Assembly (NCBI GenBank): GCA_017561985.1
Contig: JAFZAZ010000011.1
Coordinates: forward strand, 1 to 16,074
Direction of reading: 5' to 3'
Source: Lachnospiraceae bacterium
GTDB taxonomy: Bacteria; Bacillota_A; Clostridia; Lachnospirales; Lachnospiraceae
Length of the DNA: 16,074 nucleotides
Shown: in pieces, positions 1-7,809 of the stretch
Layout: each line of letters begins with the position of its first letter
Numbering within the stretch: position 1 is the stretch's first letter
Notes under the pieces: generated by a model
Seen by the model: the letters and a program-made list of their open reading frames with translations, nothing else
What the model was told of the DNA's origin: nothing
Databases searched by the model: none
Position numbers and translations under genes: made by a program

Positions 1-3000
1 CAAATACCGCATTGAAAGTCGTGTCTTCGGTGAGCTCTTTTAATTCCTTATCCCAGCCAATGAAGGTAAAGTCATACTCGGGAATGGATTCCTTTTCCGG
101 TTTTTCTCCCTTGTATTCCGGAATGTCTCCCTCATAATATGTGTCTGTTCCGATTAGATTATCATCGGAATACCAGCTGACTTCGATCTCCTTGCGCTTC
201 TCCCAGACGCCGGCCAATGTTGCATTTCCGTACGTACCATAAATATTTGTATTCGCATCATATTTTTCGTTAAGCTTCCATGTACCGCCACCACTGGTTA
301 CAATCCAGTACTTAAAGATATATCCTTCCCTCTCAGGCGGCGTAAGCCTGAACTGCGCAGTTGTTTTATAACCGATTCTTCTGTAGAGCGGACTGCCTGC
401 AAAGGTATCCAGATTAATAGTCAATTCAAACTGCTTAGCCTCCCACATGGCATAAACAACCGCGTCATTCGTAATAAAGTAGGGGTCGTCCGCTTTATAA
501 GTTGAGCCTATGCCGCGCGGATCCGTATTCCAGCTCAGAAGTGTATAGGCTTCCTGATTGTAAGGATCGCCGCCGAGTGTGACCGTACTGCGGTTGTCAC
601 CGGTTACCACCGCTTGATCGATTCCTGGCAGAATGGTATTCGGATGCAGTCTGATCCGCGGCTTACGTACATCCTTATCAGGATCTTTGTAAAGCAGGAA
701 AAATTCCGAAAGCTGGAAAGTGTTTCCCTCTTTTACACCGGTAAATGTGAGTCTGAACTCACAATACATATATGTATTGTTCAGTTCCTGGTAGCCCCGT
801 GCCTGGTTCTTATCCGGCAATGTGTCGTCATCCGTCACTTCATCCAGCACTTCCCAGACTCCGTCCGGGCTTTTTCCTTCCAGTTTCCAGCTCTTCGGAT
901 TACGTCCGGAATAATCTTCCGTATCATCCGCGGTAACCATGCAATATCCGCTGACTCTTATGTAATCCTTTGTGGCAAATTGTATGGTCCATGATGTCCT
1001 GTTGTGGACATCAACACACCACTTTGTATCGACATCTCCGTCAAGAAGCATGTCATAAGTCTGCCCGGGAGTACCTTCATCCGCCTCATTGTCCGGCTCA
1101 AGCGGAACGTAACCATGATATTCATATCCATCACGCCACTGCGCATAGAGCGTGGTCTGAGCGGGAACCTCATCACCAAACGCATAGGATACTCCGCTTC
1201 CGTCCGGTTTATCGTTCCATCCGTTAAAGAGATGTCCTTCTTTGGTAAGCTCGATATCTCCGAGAACCATGTCTCCCCGCATCATCCAGACGGTCTTACT
1301 GCTTCCGGTTTCGTCGTTGTAGGAAAAAGTGATATAATCGCTCATGCTGCGAGGCAACGGGTAATCCGCGCCCATGACCCAGTGATGATCGGCATCATAA
1401 CTGACGTCCCACCCACTGAAACTTTCCGGACTGCGGAAGCTTTCCGCATCAAGCATCCCACAGGAATCTGTACCGCTCTGACTGCTGTCCCAGTTGCGGC
1501 CGACAAATCTTTCCGCGCTTCCGAGCGACGTATAACATTCGGTTATACCTCTCGAATTCCGGCTCTCACCGGCGATCGTTCCGGTATATCCGCTCGGACA
1601 TTCAATATAGTCCGCCGGACTATAGTGGAAACAATGATATATTTCGGAATACCTGTCATTAAGTGTACCCAAAATACCACCGGCACAGCCCTTCAATGCG
1701 CTTACATAACCAACATGTCCGCTATCGGTGATCATGCCGTGTCCGGACAGAAGCCCTGCCACACCGCCGACATAGCCGTCATAACCATGAGTACAAAATA
1801 CATTGCCAAAGAAGAAACAATTATCAATAATGCCGGCACAGCTTCCCACAATACCGCCGACATAACGGTTGGAACTGCTGACTGTACCATATACAGCCAG
1901 ATCCCTGATGCTTCCGCCGCGACATCTGCCAAACAGGCCACCGTATTCGGACGTGCTGACCAAAAGTCCCTTAATGATATGATTTCCGCCGTAAAAATTT
2001 CCATCAAACGAATTGCCTTCGGTGCCGATCGGTTCCCAGTACAGGTTACTGTCAGCACTAAGATCCAGATCTACACAAAGATACACGTTCTCATTCGGAT
2101 AATTATATCCGCTGTTAACGGCATCACGGAACGCCTTGAAATCCTCAAGGCTGTAAATTCTGTCAAGATAAGTCGCCTGATAACCGGTTCCGCCTATTTC
2201 GCTGTTCTCTTCATTTGCCCCCCTGCCGCCGGCGGGTGAAATATCATAAGTGTTTCGAAGAACCGGAACATTCCCGTAAATGACCCATACCTCGTGAAAG
2301 TCCCAATTTCTGAAATTGGACTCCTCGTCGAACATGGCTTCTATACGAAGATCCCCATATCCTTCTCCCGAAGAATCGACTGCATCCGTTCTATTGCTTC
2401 CCAGTGCTCTGTTTGCGCAATGAGACCACCAGTAACAATCCTCGAATTCCACATACGATGCAACTAAGAGTGTTCCATAGAAGCCTCCCACATTACCGTT
2501 TTCTCTCTCGCAGGTAATTCCATCTTTCGGTGCTTTGACATAACATCTTGTCAGATAGTTATCCTCGACAAATATGCCGACAAGACCTCCGACACGATCT
2601 TCTCCATAGATGGTTCCTCGGTTGTAGCTGTCCGAGATCTCTGTCTCCATGGCGTATCCTGCAATTCCTCCGACTCCCTTATCCTCGGATATAACACGAC
2701 CTGTATTACCACATTTCTTGATAGTCACCTTCAAGCCAAAGCCCATAATACCGCCGCTTTTATCGTCTCCGGCCGAAATGGTTTGTGTATTCTCGCACTC
2801 CAGAATACCGATATAGGCAGCCCTTCCGATAATACCACCCGTGTTCGATCCGCTGTTGCTGACCTCACCCTCGTTCCTGCACTGTTTGATCTCGCCCTGA
2901 TTTATGTCTCCGGGTACGGTATTAAGTCCAATGATTCCACCGACATTTTTCGATGTTCCTTCTACGCAGCCCTCATTCCGGCATTTTCTGATATATACAG

Positions 3001-4582
3001 CGCCGCCGCTTCCTACGATACCACCGACGTTCTGGTCACCCTCGACGTCGCCCATGTTCACGCAGTTTTCGACGCAGTTCTTTTCATCCCGCATAACGCC
3101 GACCATGCCGCCGACGTCTTCCTGCCCGGAGATTATGCCCTTGTTGACACATCCGAGCACATTGGCCGAGCATGAGCCGCTGATACCGCCGATCTGATTG
3201 ATACCGGTTATCTTACCCTCGTTTGTACAGTCGGCAATATTGTTGATCTTATAACTGGAATCCTGATTTTTTACTGACAAGATCACCACGCCGACAATAC
3301 CGCCGTTCATGGTTTCACCCGATATCACACCGTCATTAAAGCAGGTTTTAATGTCACCGGAGTTGTCTGTAAATCCCACAATACCACCAGTGACCATAGT
3401 TCCTGTTACCGCGCCATGATTGCTGGCATGGGTGAGACTCACGAAATTCTTGAATTGACCTGCAATGCCGCCCACATAACCGGAACCGGCAACAGCGCCT
3501 CTGTTGATGCATTCCGTCAACGTGCAATATACAGCGTCACCGACGATTCCGCCGACGTAGTTATTTACTCCGCTAACCTTACCGTTGTTTACACAATTGA
3601 AAAAGTTTCTCTCATCGCCGTCGGCTGTTCCTTTGAATTCACCGACAATACCGCCCGTTTTATCCTTGCCGCCGCTGATATCGCCTTCATTGACACAGGA
3701 CGAAATCTCTGCTTCATTGAACAAACCTGCAATACCGCCGGCTCCGTTCGCTACGGTCGATATATTCGATTTGTTCGTACATTTTTCGATTGAGGCACTT
3801 GCACTGCCTGCAATACCGCCGGCATAGCTGCCTGTAGCCTCAACGATACATCCGGAGTCATTGAGACACTCCTGAATACTCGCCTTAGAATCACCGACAA
3901 TTCCGCCGACGGATTCATCACCGCTGATATTGCCCGCATTTGTACAGAAAGAAACAAAACGCAAGGCCGTACCGGCAATACCGCCGACATGGTCTTTACC
4001 GGTAACACTGCCTCCGTTAAAGCAGTTGCTGATCTGTCCGTCACTGTAGCCGGCGATTCCGCCGACGTTATCATTACCCGATACCGTTACTTTCGAGCTG
4101 CATCCGTAAATTATGCCCTCGTTCTTACCAACGATACCGCCAACAAGATTCTGACCGGAGACGGAACCACTCACGGTAAGTCTTTCAATCTTACCGTCAC
4201 TGACACCGAACAGACCGATGGTTTCTCCGCCATTGATATACAGCCCGCTGATTTCTTTCAATCCGCCGGAAAAATACCCCTCGAAATGGCAGCTCTCATT
4301 ACCGATGGGCTCCCAGCTTCCGATGTTTTCCCCGCAAATCTCCGAAAGATCCAGGTTCGTTGTAAGCAGGAAATACTTCTGACTGCAGGAATCGCCCCCG
4401 TTCACGCAGGTCTGCAACGCCAGAAAATCTTTTAGATCCTCGATCAGATACGGATCCGATTCCGTTCCTTGTCCTTTCCACGCACCGTCTTTTGCCTGCG
4501 CATGCATAACCAGCATACATCCGATCAGAACAAGCACCGGCAGCAGCCGCAGTCTCCTCAGAAATGAACCCTTAAAACTCAT
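1..4582 (-). CDS. Large secreted GLUG-repeat surface protein, C-terminus outside window
   Basis: An uninterrupted frame of 1527 codons runs from ATG at 4582 to the window edge with no stop; I read it codon by codon. GGGAGGA at 4590-4596 lies 7 nt before the ATG and fixes the start. Residues 1-30 form a signal peptide (RRLR charge, hydrophobic core, probable AQA cleavage at 30). Two similar modules follow. Each opens with an 'L-E-D-(L/F)-K-x-F' segment, then 'W-E-P-I-G', then 'GLFG', and continues into GLUG repeats: about 20 at residues 120-700 and about 5 at 879-1005. After these come a Listeria-Bacteroides/InlB-type repeat (about 1081-1148), a discoidin/F5-8C-like domain (about 1163-1301, with DGDVDTKW and 'RNPKSWKLEGKS'), a second InlB-like repeat (about 1310-1383) and more beta-rich repeats to the edge. 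The family is known as cell-surface, often adhesive, proteins of gut bacteria; ligand and anchoring are unknown because the C-terminus is missing. A lipobox-like LIGC at 19-22 makes a lipoprotein a minor alternative. Confidence 0.9.
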   Translation of the reverse strand, partial: MSFKGSFLRRLRLLPVLVLIGCMLVMHAQAKDGAWKGQGTESDPYLIEDLKDFLALQTCVNGGDSCSQKYFLLTTNLDLSEICGENIGSWEPIGNESCHFEGYFSGGLKEISGLYINGGETIGLFGVSDGKIERLTVSGSVSGQNLVGGIVGKNEGIIYGCSSKVTVSGNDNVGGIAGYSDGQISNCFNGGSVTGKDHVGGIAGTALRFVSFCTNAGNISGDESVGGIVGDSKASIQECLNDSGCIVEATGSYAGGIAGSASASIEKCTNKSNISTVANGAGGIAGLFNEAEISSCVNEGDISGGKDKTGGIVGEFKGTADGDERNFFNCVNNGKVSGVNNYVGGIVGDAVYCTLTECINRGAVAGSGYVGGIAGQFKNFVSLTHASNHGAVTGTMVTGGIVGFTDNSGDIKTCFNDGVISGETMNGGIVGVVILSVKNQDSSYKINNIADCTNEGKITGINQIGGISGSCSANVLGCVNKGIISGQEDVGGMVGVMRDEKNCVENCVNMGDVEGDQNVGGIVGSGGAVYIRKCRNEGCVEGTSKNVGGIIGLNTVPGDINQGEIKQCRNEGEVSNSGSNTGGIIGRAAYIGILECENTQTISAGDDKSGGIMGFGLKVTIKKCGNTGRVISEDKGVGGIAGYAMETEISDSYNRGTIYGEDRVGGLVGIFVEDNYLTRCYVKAPKDGITCERENGNVGGFYGTLLVASYVEFEDCYWWSHCANRALGSNRTDAVDSSGEGYGDLRIEAMFDEESNFRNWDFHEVWVIYGNVPVLRNTYDISPAGGRGANEENSEIGGTGYQATYLDRIYSLEDFKAFRDAVNSGYNYPNENVYLCVDLDLSADSNLYWEPIGTEGNSFDGNFYGGNHIIKGLLVSTSEYGGLFGRCRGGSIRDLAVYGTVSSSNRYVGGIVGSCAGIIDNCFFFGNVFCTHGYDGYVGGVAGLLSGHGMITDSGHVGYVSALKGCAGGILGTLNDRYSEIYHCFHYSPADYIECPSGYTGTIAGESRNSRGITECYTSLGSAERFVGRNWDSSQSGTDSCGMLDAESFRSPESFSGWDVSYDADHHWVMGADYPLPRSMSDYITFSYNDETGSSKTVWMMRGDMVLGDIELTKEGHLFNGWNDKPDGSGVSYAFGDEVPAQTTLYAQWRDGYEYHGYVPLEPDNEADEGTPGQTYDMLLDGDVDTKWCVDVHNRTSWTIQFATKDYIRVSGYCMVTADDTEDYSGRNPKSWKLEGKSPDGVWEVLDEVTDDDTLPDKNQARGYQELNNTYMYCEFRLTFTGVKEGNTFQLSEFFLLYKDPDKDVRKPRIRLHPNTILPGIDQAVVTGDNRSTVTLGGDPYNQEAYTLLSWNTDPRGIGSTYKADDPYFITNDAVVYAMWEAKQFELTINLDTFAGSPLYRRIGYKTTAQFRLTPPEREGYIFKYWIVTSGGGTWKLNEKYDANTNIYGTYGNATLAGVWEKRKEIEVSWYSDDNLIGTDTYYEGDIPEYKGEKPEKESIPEYDFTFIGWDKELKELTEDTTFNAVF
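1560..1955 (-). repeat. Second GLUG repeat tract (about 5 units)
   Basis: This shorter tract lies in the second module of the secreted protein. It begins at 'YGGLFGRCRGG', continues with VGGIVG, VGGVAG and AGGILG, and ends at 'TGTIAGES'. The units are longer and less regular than in the first tract, and the last one has lost the GG. Confidence 0.75.
2470..4220 (-). repeat. First GLUG repeat tract (about 20 units)
   Basis: Within the secreted protein, the motif (V/T/A)GG(I/L/M)(V/A/I)G recurs about 20 times at roughly 28-residue spacing. It is usually preceded by a 'C-x-N-x-G-x-(V/I)-x-G' segment, for example CVNEGDISG and CTNEGKITG. Almost every unit carries one Cys at the same position. On the plus strand this appears as many copies of 'aataccgcc'-like strings. 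The units are degenerate at DNA level, so this is a protein repeat and not a recent tandem duplication. Confidence 0.85.
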
Positions 4583-4589
4583 AAAATCT

Positions 4590-4596
4590 TCCTCCC
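4590..4596 (-). promoter_or_regulatory. Ribosome binding site of the GLUG protein gene
   Basis: GGGAGGA on the minus strand, 7 nt before ATG 4582. It decides the start, since no other in-frame ATG upstream has such a site. Confidence 0.8.
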
Positions 4597-4626
4597 GGAA
4601 AAATAGCCCTATATATGTATAGATAC

Positions 4627-4652
4627 AAAAAAAGGGAAAGTTCCCACCCCTT
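4627..4652 (-). promoter_or_regulatory. Leader hairpin with T7 tract upstream of the GLUG gene
   Basis: In minus-strand RNA, AAGGG (4652-4648) can pair with CCCUU (4636-4632) across an 11-nt loop, with a run of seven U at 4633-4627. A competing GGGA-ACUU-UCCC stem also fits. The element lies between the predicted promoter and the start codon. It resembles a weak intrinsic terminator or attenuator, but the stem is short, so function is uncertain. Confidence 0.3.
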
Positions 4653-4668
4653 CAGACAAAAACAATTT

Positions 4669-4697
4669 ATTATCTCACAAATTTAGTGAAATGGCAA
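4669..4697 (-). promoter_or_regulatory. Predicted sigma-A promoter of the GLUG gene
   Basis: On the minus strand: -35 TTGCCA (4697-4692), a 17-nt spacer and -10 GATAAT (4674-4669) with an upstream TG (extended -10, TGAGATAAT). Both hexamers match consensus at 5 of 6. Transcription would begin near 4662, giving an ~80-nt leader. The -35 box starts only 1 nt after the T-tract of the preceding gene's terminator. Confidence 0.7.
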
Positions 4698-4698
4698 C

Positions 4699-4732
4699 AA
4701 AAAAAGGGGGCACAAGCACTGTGTCCCCTTTA
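4699..4732 (-). terminator. Intrinsic terminator after the alpha/beta hydrolase gene
   Basis: On the minus strand a stem is formed by AAAGGGG, one A.C mismatch and CACA, pairing with TGTG and CCCCTTT around a 5-nt loop. It is followed by seven T at 4705-4699. It starts about 15 nt after the hydrolase stop codon at 4747 and closes the nfnA-nfnB-hydrolase unit. Confidence 0.85.
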
Positions 4733-4746
4733 TGTTCGGAACGATT

Positions 4747-6345
4747 TTATCTTGTGAACTGCGAGATGAACTTCCACGCGTTCTCGTTCGTGTGACGGCG
4801 ACACTCATGAATCTGGTTGTCGATGCTCGCCAGAGCCGTGCGGCACACACCATCCTCCGAGTTGTAGTAACGGATCGTCAGAATACTGCCGCGGGATTCG
4901 TCCGGAACCTTCTCGATGCGGTCAGGCTCTTCGCCGTAGCACTGGTCGGCCCAGTTCTCCTTGTCCTCAAAAGGAACTTTGAACTTCTTCACGACTTTGT
5001 TTACATCCGCAAGATATTGAATGCGGTCAAGACCGGACTCCGCCTGGAACGGAAGCTCCGGAAGATGCGACTTCTCGCCGCCCGAGTAAAATACCGGCAC
5101 CGGAATATCCTTGTTCATGCGGGGATCGTCGATGGACAGCCCAAACGGATTGTTGCGAACCGGGAACAGCGCGCTTGCGGGCGCAAGGCCGGCAAAAATC
5201 TGCGGATACTCCTGGAACATATCCCATGTCTTTCCGCTTCCCATCGAAAAGCCCGTCGCATAGATGCGATGCTCGTCCACATTGTACTTTTTCCTGATGT
5301 CCTCGATGACTGCGACAACCTCGGTCGCGGTCACATCCTGATGGTTCTCAAGCGACACAAAGAGGAAACCATACTTGTGAGCGACCTCCCACCAGCCTGC
5401 GACAAACGTGAGATACATCGACGTGTCTCCGCCGCCGTGGAAGCCCATCATCAAAGGCGCGGGACCGTTGTCAAACGCATTGTTGTTATAGTACGCAAAA
5501 TAACCTACCTTGTGCTCCGGCTGATCCTTGTAACGTCCGCGATTGTCCGGCGAAGTCTTCACCAGCGTGTAACCGACGTCCTCGGTCATGCCGAGCTCCT
5601 CGAAATCGGGCTCGATCTCAATCTTGCCGCACCACATTTTGAACTTCTTTACGAAGGACGCGAAATCGGCGCGGTAATCCGCCTCGGCCTTCACGAGAAG
5701 ATTCTCGCATCCGCCGAAAGCCGCATTGACTTCCGCAGAGTTGCCGACGCTCAGGATCGCGATGTCCCTGCGCTCCACGTTCGGAACAACCGAAAGTCCC
5801 TGCATTGAGCACATTGCCGGCGTGATCTCGCCGGGGCCCCAGAGGTACTCGCCCTGAAGCGTCTTGAGAAGGTGCGTTGCAACGTAGTCCGCCGAAGCGC
5901 CGAAGCTGTAGATGTCAGCGCGGAAAATGGCTCCGCGCACAAAATATCCCTGGAACTCCCGCGTGAAGAAATTCGTGATCTCAACGATACCGTCCTCATA
6001 GAACGGATTTATCTTCACTTCCGCGATCAGCGCCGCGTACAACTCCTCCGTCGCATTTGCCCATCCACCCTCGCAGGTCGGATAGACAAACAAAACACAG
6101 GAGTCAACCGCCGAAGCGATGTCGGCGAGTCCGCTCGTTTTGGCGAAACTGATTGCCGCCTCCATCGACTGCGGGTTCTCCTCAAACACCGTGAGCATCG
6201 GTGCGCGGAATGTGTAATTGTTCACCGTACCGTCGATCGTCGTTGCGGGAATATATACTTTCAGCTGAAACAGCTCGTATGTATGCTCCCAACATTTGCC
6301 CCCGTCCGCCAGTTTGGTAACCGACGGTCTTTCCATCATAGCCAT
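4747..6345 (-). CDS. Alpha/beta hydrolase, PHB depolymerase/feruloyl esterase-like
   Basis: 532 aa. AGGAGG lies 6 nt before ATG 6345; a further ATG two codons in is possible. The C-terminal half has a serine-hydrolase fold: oxyanion-hole motif HGGGD at about residues 304-308, and nucleophile elbow GFSMGSG with Ser367. A late histidine, His518 in 'RRHTNENAW', is a candidate for the catalytic His. I could not assign the acid residue with confidence. This matches the esterase_PHB/LpqC-type depolymerase family in the motif region. The N-terminal ~250 residues are not covered by that family and I do not recognise them. No signal peptide or lipobox is visible, so a cytosolic enzyme acting on a soluble ester or intracellular polymer is likeliest. 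Substrate unknown. It lies 57 nt after nfnB and ahead of a strong terminator, so it is probably the last gene of that transcript. Confidence 0.85.
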   Translation of the reverse strand: MAMMERPSVTKLADGGKCWEHTYELFQLKVYIPATTIDGTVNNYTFRAPMLTVFEENPQSMEAAISFAKTSGLADIASAVDSCVLFVYPTCEGGWANATEELYAALIAEVKINPFYEDGIVEITNFFTREFQGYFVRGAIFRADIYSFGASADYVATHLLKTLQGEYLWGPGEITPAMCSMQGLSVVPNVERRDIAILSVGNSAEVNAAFGGCENLLVKAEADYRADFASFVKKFKMWCGKIEIEPDFEELGMTEDVGYTLVKTSPDNRGRYKDQPEHKVGYFAYYNNNAFDNGPAPLMMGFHGGGDTSMYLTFVAGWWEVAHKYGFLFVSLENHQDVTATEVVAVIEDIRKKYNVDEHRIYATGFSMGSGKTWDMFQEYPQIFAGLAPASALFPVRNNPFGLSIDDPRMNKDIPVPVFYSGGEKSHLPELPFQAESGLDRIQYLADVNKVVKKFKVPFEDKENWADQCYGEEPDRIEKVPDESRGSILTIRYYNSEDGVCRTALASIDNQIHECRRHTNENAWKFISQFTR

Positions 6346-6379
6346 GCTACTCCTCCTTTGTATTACAACATTTATCGCA

Positions 6380-6393
6380 GCGGCTCACGCCGC
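6380..6393 (-). other. Small intercistronic hairpin between nfnB and the hydrolase gene
   Basis: GCGGC-GTGA-GCCGC on the minus strand: a perfect 5-bp stem with a GNRA-type GTGA loop, 10-23 nt after the nfnB stop and before the hydrolase ribosome binding site. No T-tract follows, so it is not a terminator. It could be an mRNA-stabilising or processing hairpin, or chance. Confidence 0.35.
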
Positions 6394-6402
6394 AGTACGA
6401 AC

Positions 6403-7809
6403 TTAACCCCGGAGCGCCTCGTCGATTGCCTTCGCGGCAACCTTGCCCGCTCCCATCGCCGAGATGACCGTCGCAGCGCCCGTGACCGCATCGCCGCCCG
6501 CGTAAACCCCTGCGCGGGACGTAAGTCCGTTCTCGTCGATAATGATACCGCCCTTGCGGTTGACCTCAAGCCCCTCGGTCGTCGATTTGATGAGGGGATT
6601 CGGGCTCGTGCCGATCGCCATGATGACCGTGTCGACATCCAGCGTAAAGTCGCTTCCCTCGATGACTACGGGACGGCGTCTTCCGCCCGCATCGGGCTCG
6701 CCGAGTTCCATGCGGACACAGCGGATGCCCGTCACAAAACCGTTGCGCGGGTCTCGCGGATCGTCCGCGTTCTGATAGCCGAGGATCTCGGTCGGATTGC
6801 AGAGAAGGCGGAACTCGATGCCCTCCTCCTGCGCGTGCTCAACCTCCTCGCGGCGCGCCGGAAGCTCCTCCATCGAGCGACGATAGACGATGTAAACCTT
6901 GTCTGCGCCGAGGCGAAGAGCCGTTCTCGCGGCGTCCATCGCAACGTTTCCGCCGCCGACAACCGCAACGCGGCCGCCCTTCTGAATCGGTGTGCTCGGA
7001 TTGTCGCGATACGCCTTCATGAGGTTGCTTCGAGTGAGGAACTCGTTCGCGGAATACACGCCCTTGAGCGCCTCGCCCGGAATGTTCATAAAGTTCGGAA
7101 GTCCTGCGCCGGAACCGACAAAGACCGCCTCAAATCCCATTTCAAAAAGCTCGTCGATCGTCAGCGTTTTGCCGATGACGACGTTGGTTTCAAACGTTAC
7201 GCCGAGCGCGCGAAGAGACTCAACCTCCTTCGCCACGATCGACTTCGGAAGACGGAACTCGGGAATGCCGTACACAAGCACGCCGCCTGCCGTGTGAAGC
7301 GCCTCGTAGACCGTCACGGCGTATCCCTTCTTCGCAAGATCCCCCGCGCAGGTCAGTCCGGACGGGCCGGAGCCGACGATCGCCACGCGGTGACCGTTGG
7401 GTGCAGGTGCACTCTCGGTCTCCGTGTCATGCTCATTGTGCCAGTCTGCGACAAATCTCTCGATGCGGCCGATACCGACCGGCTCGAAGCGGATTCCCAT
7501 CGTGCAGCGGCTCTCGCACTGCGTCTCCTGCGGGCACACGCGTCCGCACACAGCCGGGAGCGAGGACGTCTCGTGAATGATGCGGTAAGCACCCTCAAAA
7601 TCGCCCTGCACCGTCTTCTGAATGAAGTCCGGAATGTTGACATTGACCGGGCATCCCTCCACGCAGGGACGGTTCTTACAATTCAGGCAGCGCGCAGCTT
7701 CCGCAACGGCCATCTCCGCCGTGTACCCGAGCGCAACCTCCGAAAAATTCCGCGCGCGCACCTCGGGTGCCTGCGTCGGCATCTCATGTTTCTTAGGATT
7801 GAGCGCCAT
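6403..7809 (-). CDS. nfnB: NADH-dependent ferredoxin:NADP+ oxidoreductase, large subunit (GltA-like)
   Basis: 468 aa from ATG 7809, chosen because GGAGG lies 8 nt upstream; the open frame reaches 7923 but the extra 38 residues look non-native. The N-terminus carries two four-cysteine sets, C41/C44/C49/C53 ('CLNCKNRPCVEGCPV') and C88/C92/C98/C102, expected to bind two [4Fe-4S] clusters. A GSGPSG FAD motif (146-151) and a second Rossmann motif GGGNVAMDAAR (near 284) for NADPH follow. A C-terminal 'YAGGD' FAD-contact segment completes a glutamate-synthase small-subunit fold. Pairing with nfnA identifies it as NfnB rather than a true GltD. In Nfn this subunit holds the bifurcating FAD and couples NADPH to ferredoxin and NADH in the cytosol. 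Its start overlaps the nfnA stop by 17 bp, indicating translational coupling. Confidence 0.93.
   Translation of the reverse strand: MALNPKKHEMPTQAPEVRARNFSEVALGYTAEMAVAEAARCLNCKNRPCVEGCPVNVNIPDFIQKTVQGDFEGAYRIIHETSSLPAVCGRVCPQETQCESRCTMGIRFEPVGIGRIERFVADWHNEHDTETESAPAPNGHRVAIVGSGPSGLTCAGDLAKKGYAVTVYEALHTAGGVLVYGIPEFRLPKSIVAKEVESLRALGVTFETNVVIGKTLTIDELFEMGFEAVFVGSGAGLPNFMNIPGEALKGVYSANEFLTRSNLMKAYRDNPSTPIQKGGRVAVVGGGNVAMDAARTALRLGADKVYIVYRRSMEELPARREEVEHAQEEGIEFRLLCNPTEILGYQNADDPRDPRNGFVTGIRCVRMELGEPDAGGRRRPVVIEGSDFTLDVDTVIMAIGTSPNPLIKSTTEGLEVNRKGGIIIDENGLTSRAGVYAGGDAVTGAATVISAMGAGKVAAKAIDEALRG

Noticed and set aside
1004..2239. Plus-strand 411-codon frame in the GLUG region
   Set aside because: Antisense to the uninterrupted secreted-protein frame; its apparent Ile/Thr-rich repeats are the reverse reading of GLUG units.
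2470..4220. CRISPR-like periodic repeats on the plus strand
   Set aside because: The periodic strings are degenerate, in frame with one long coding sequence, and explained by protein-level GLUG repeats.
4732..5808. Plus-strand 358-codon frame opposite the hydrolase
   Set aside because: Antisense shadow; its start lies within the terminator region and it has no ribosome binding site or domain.
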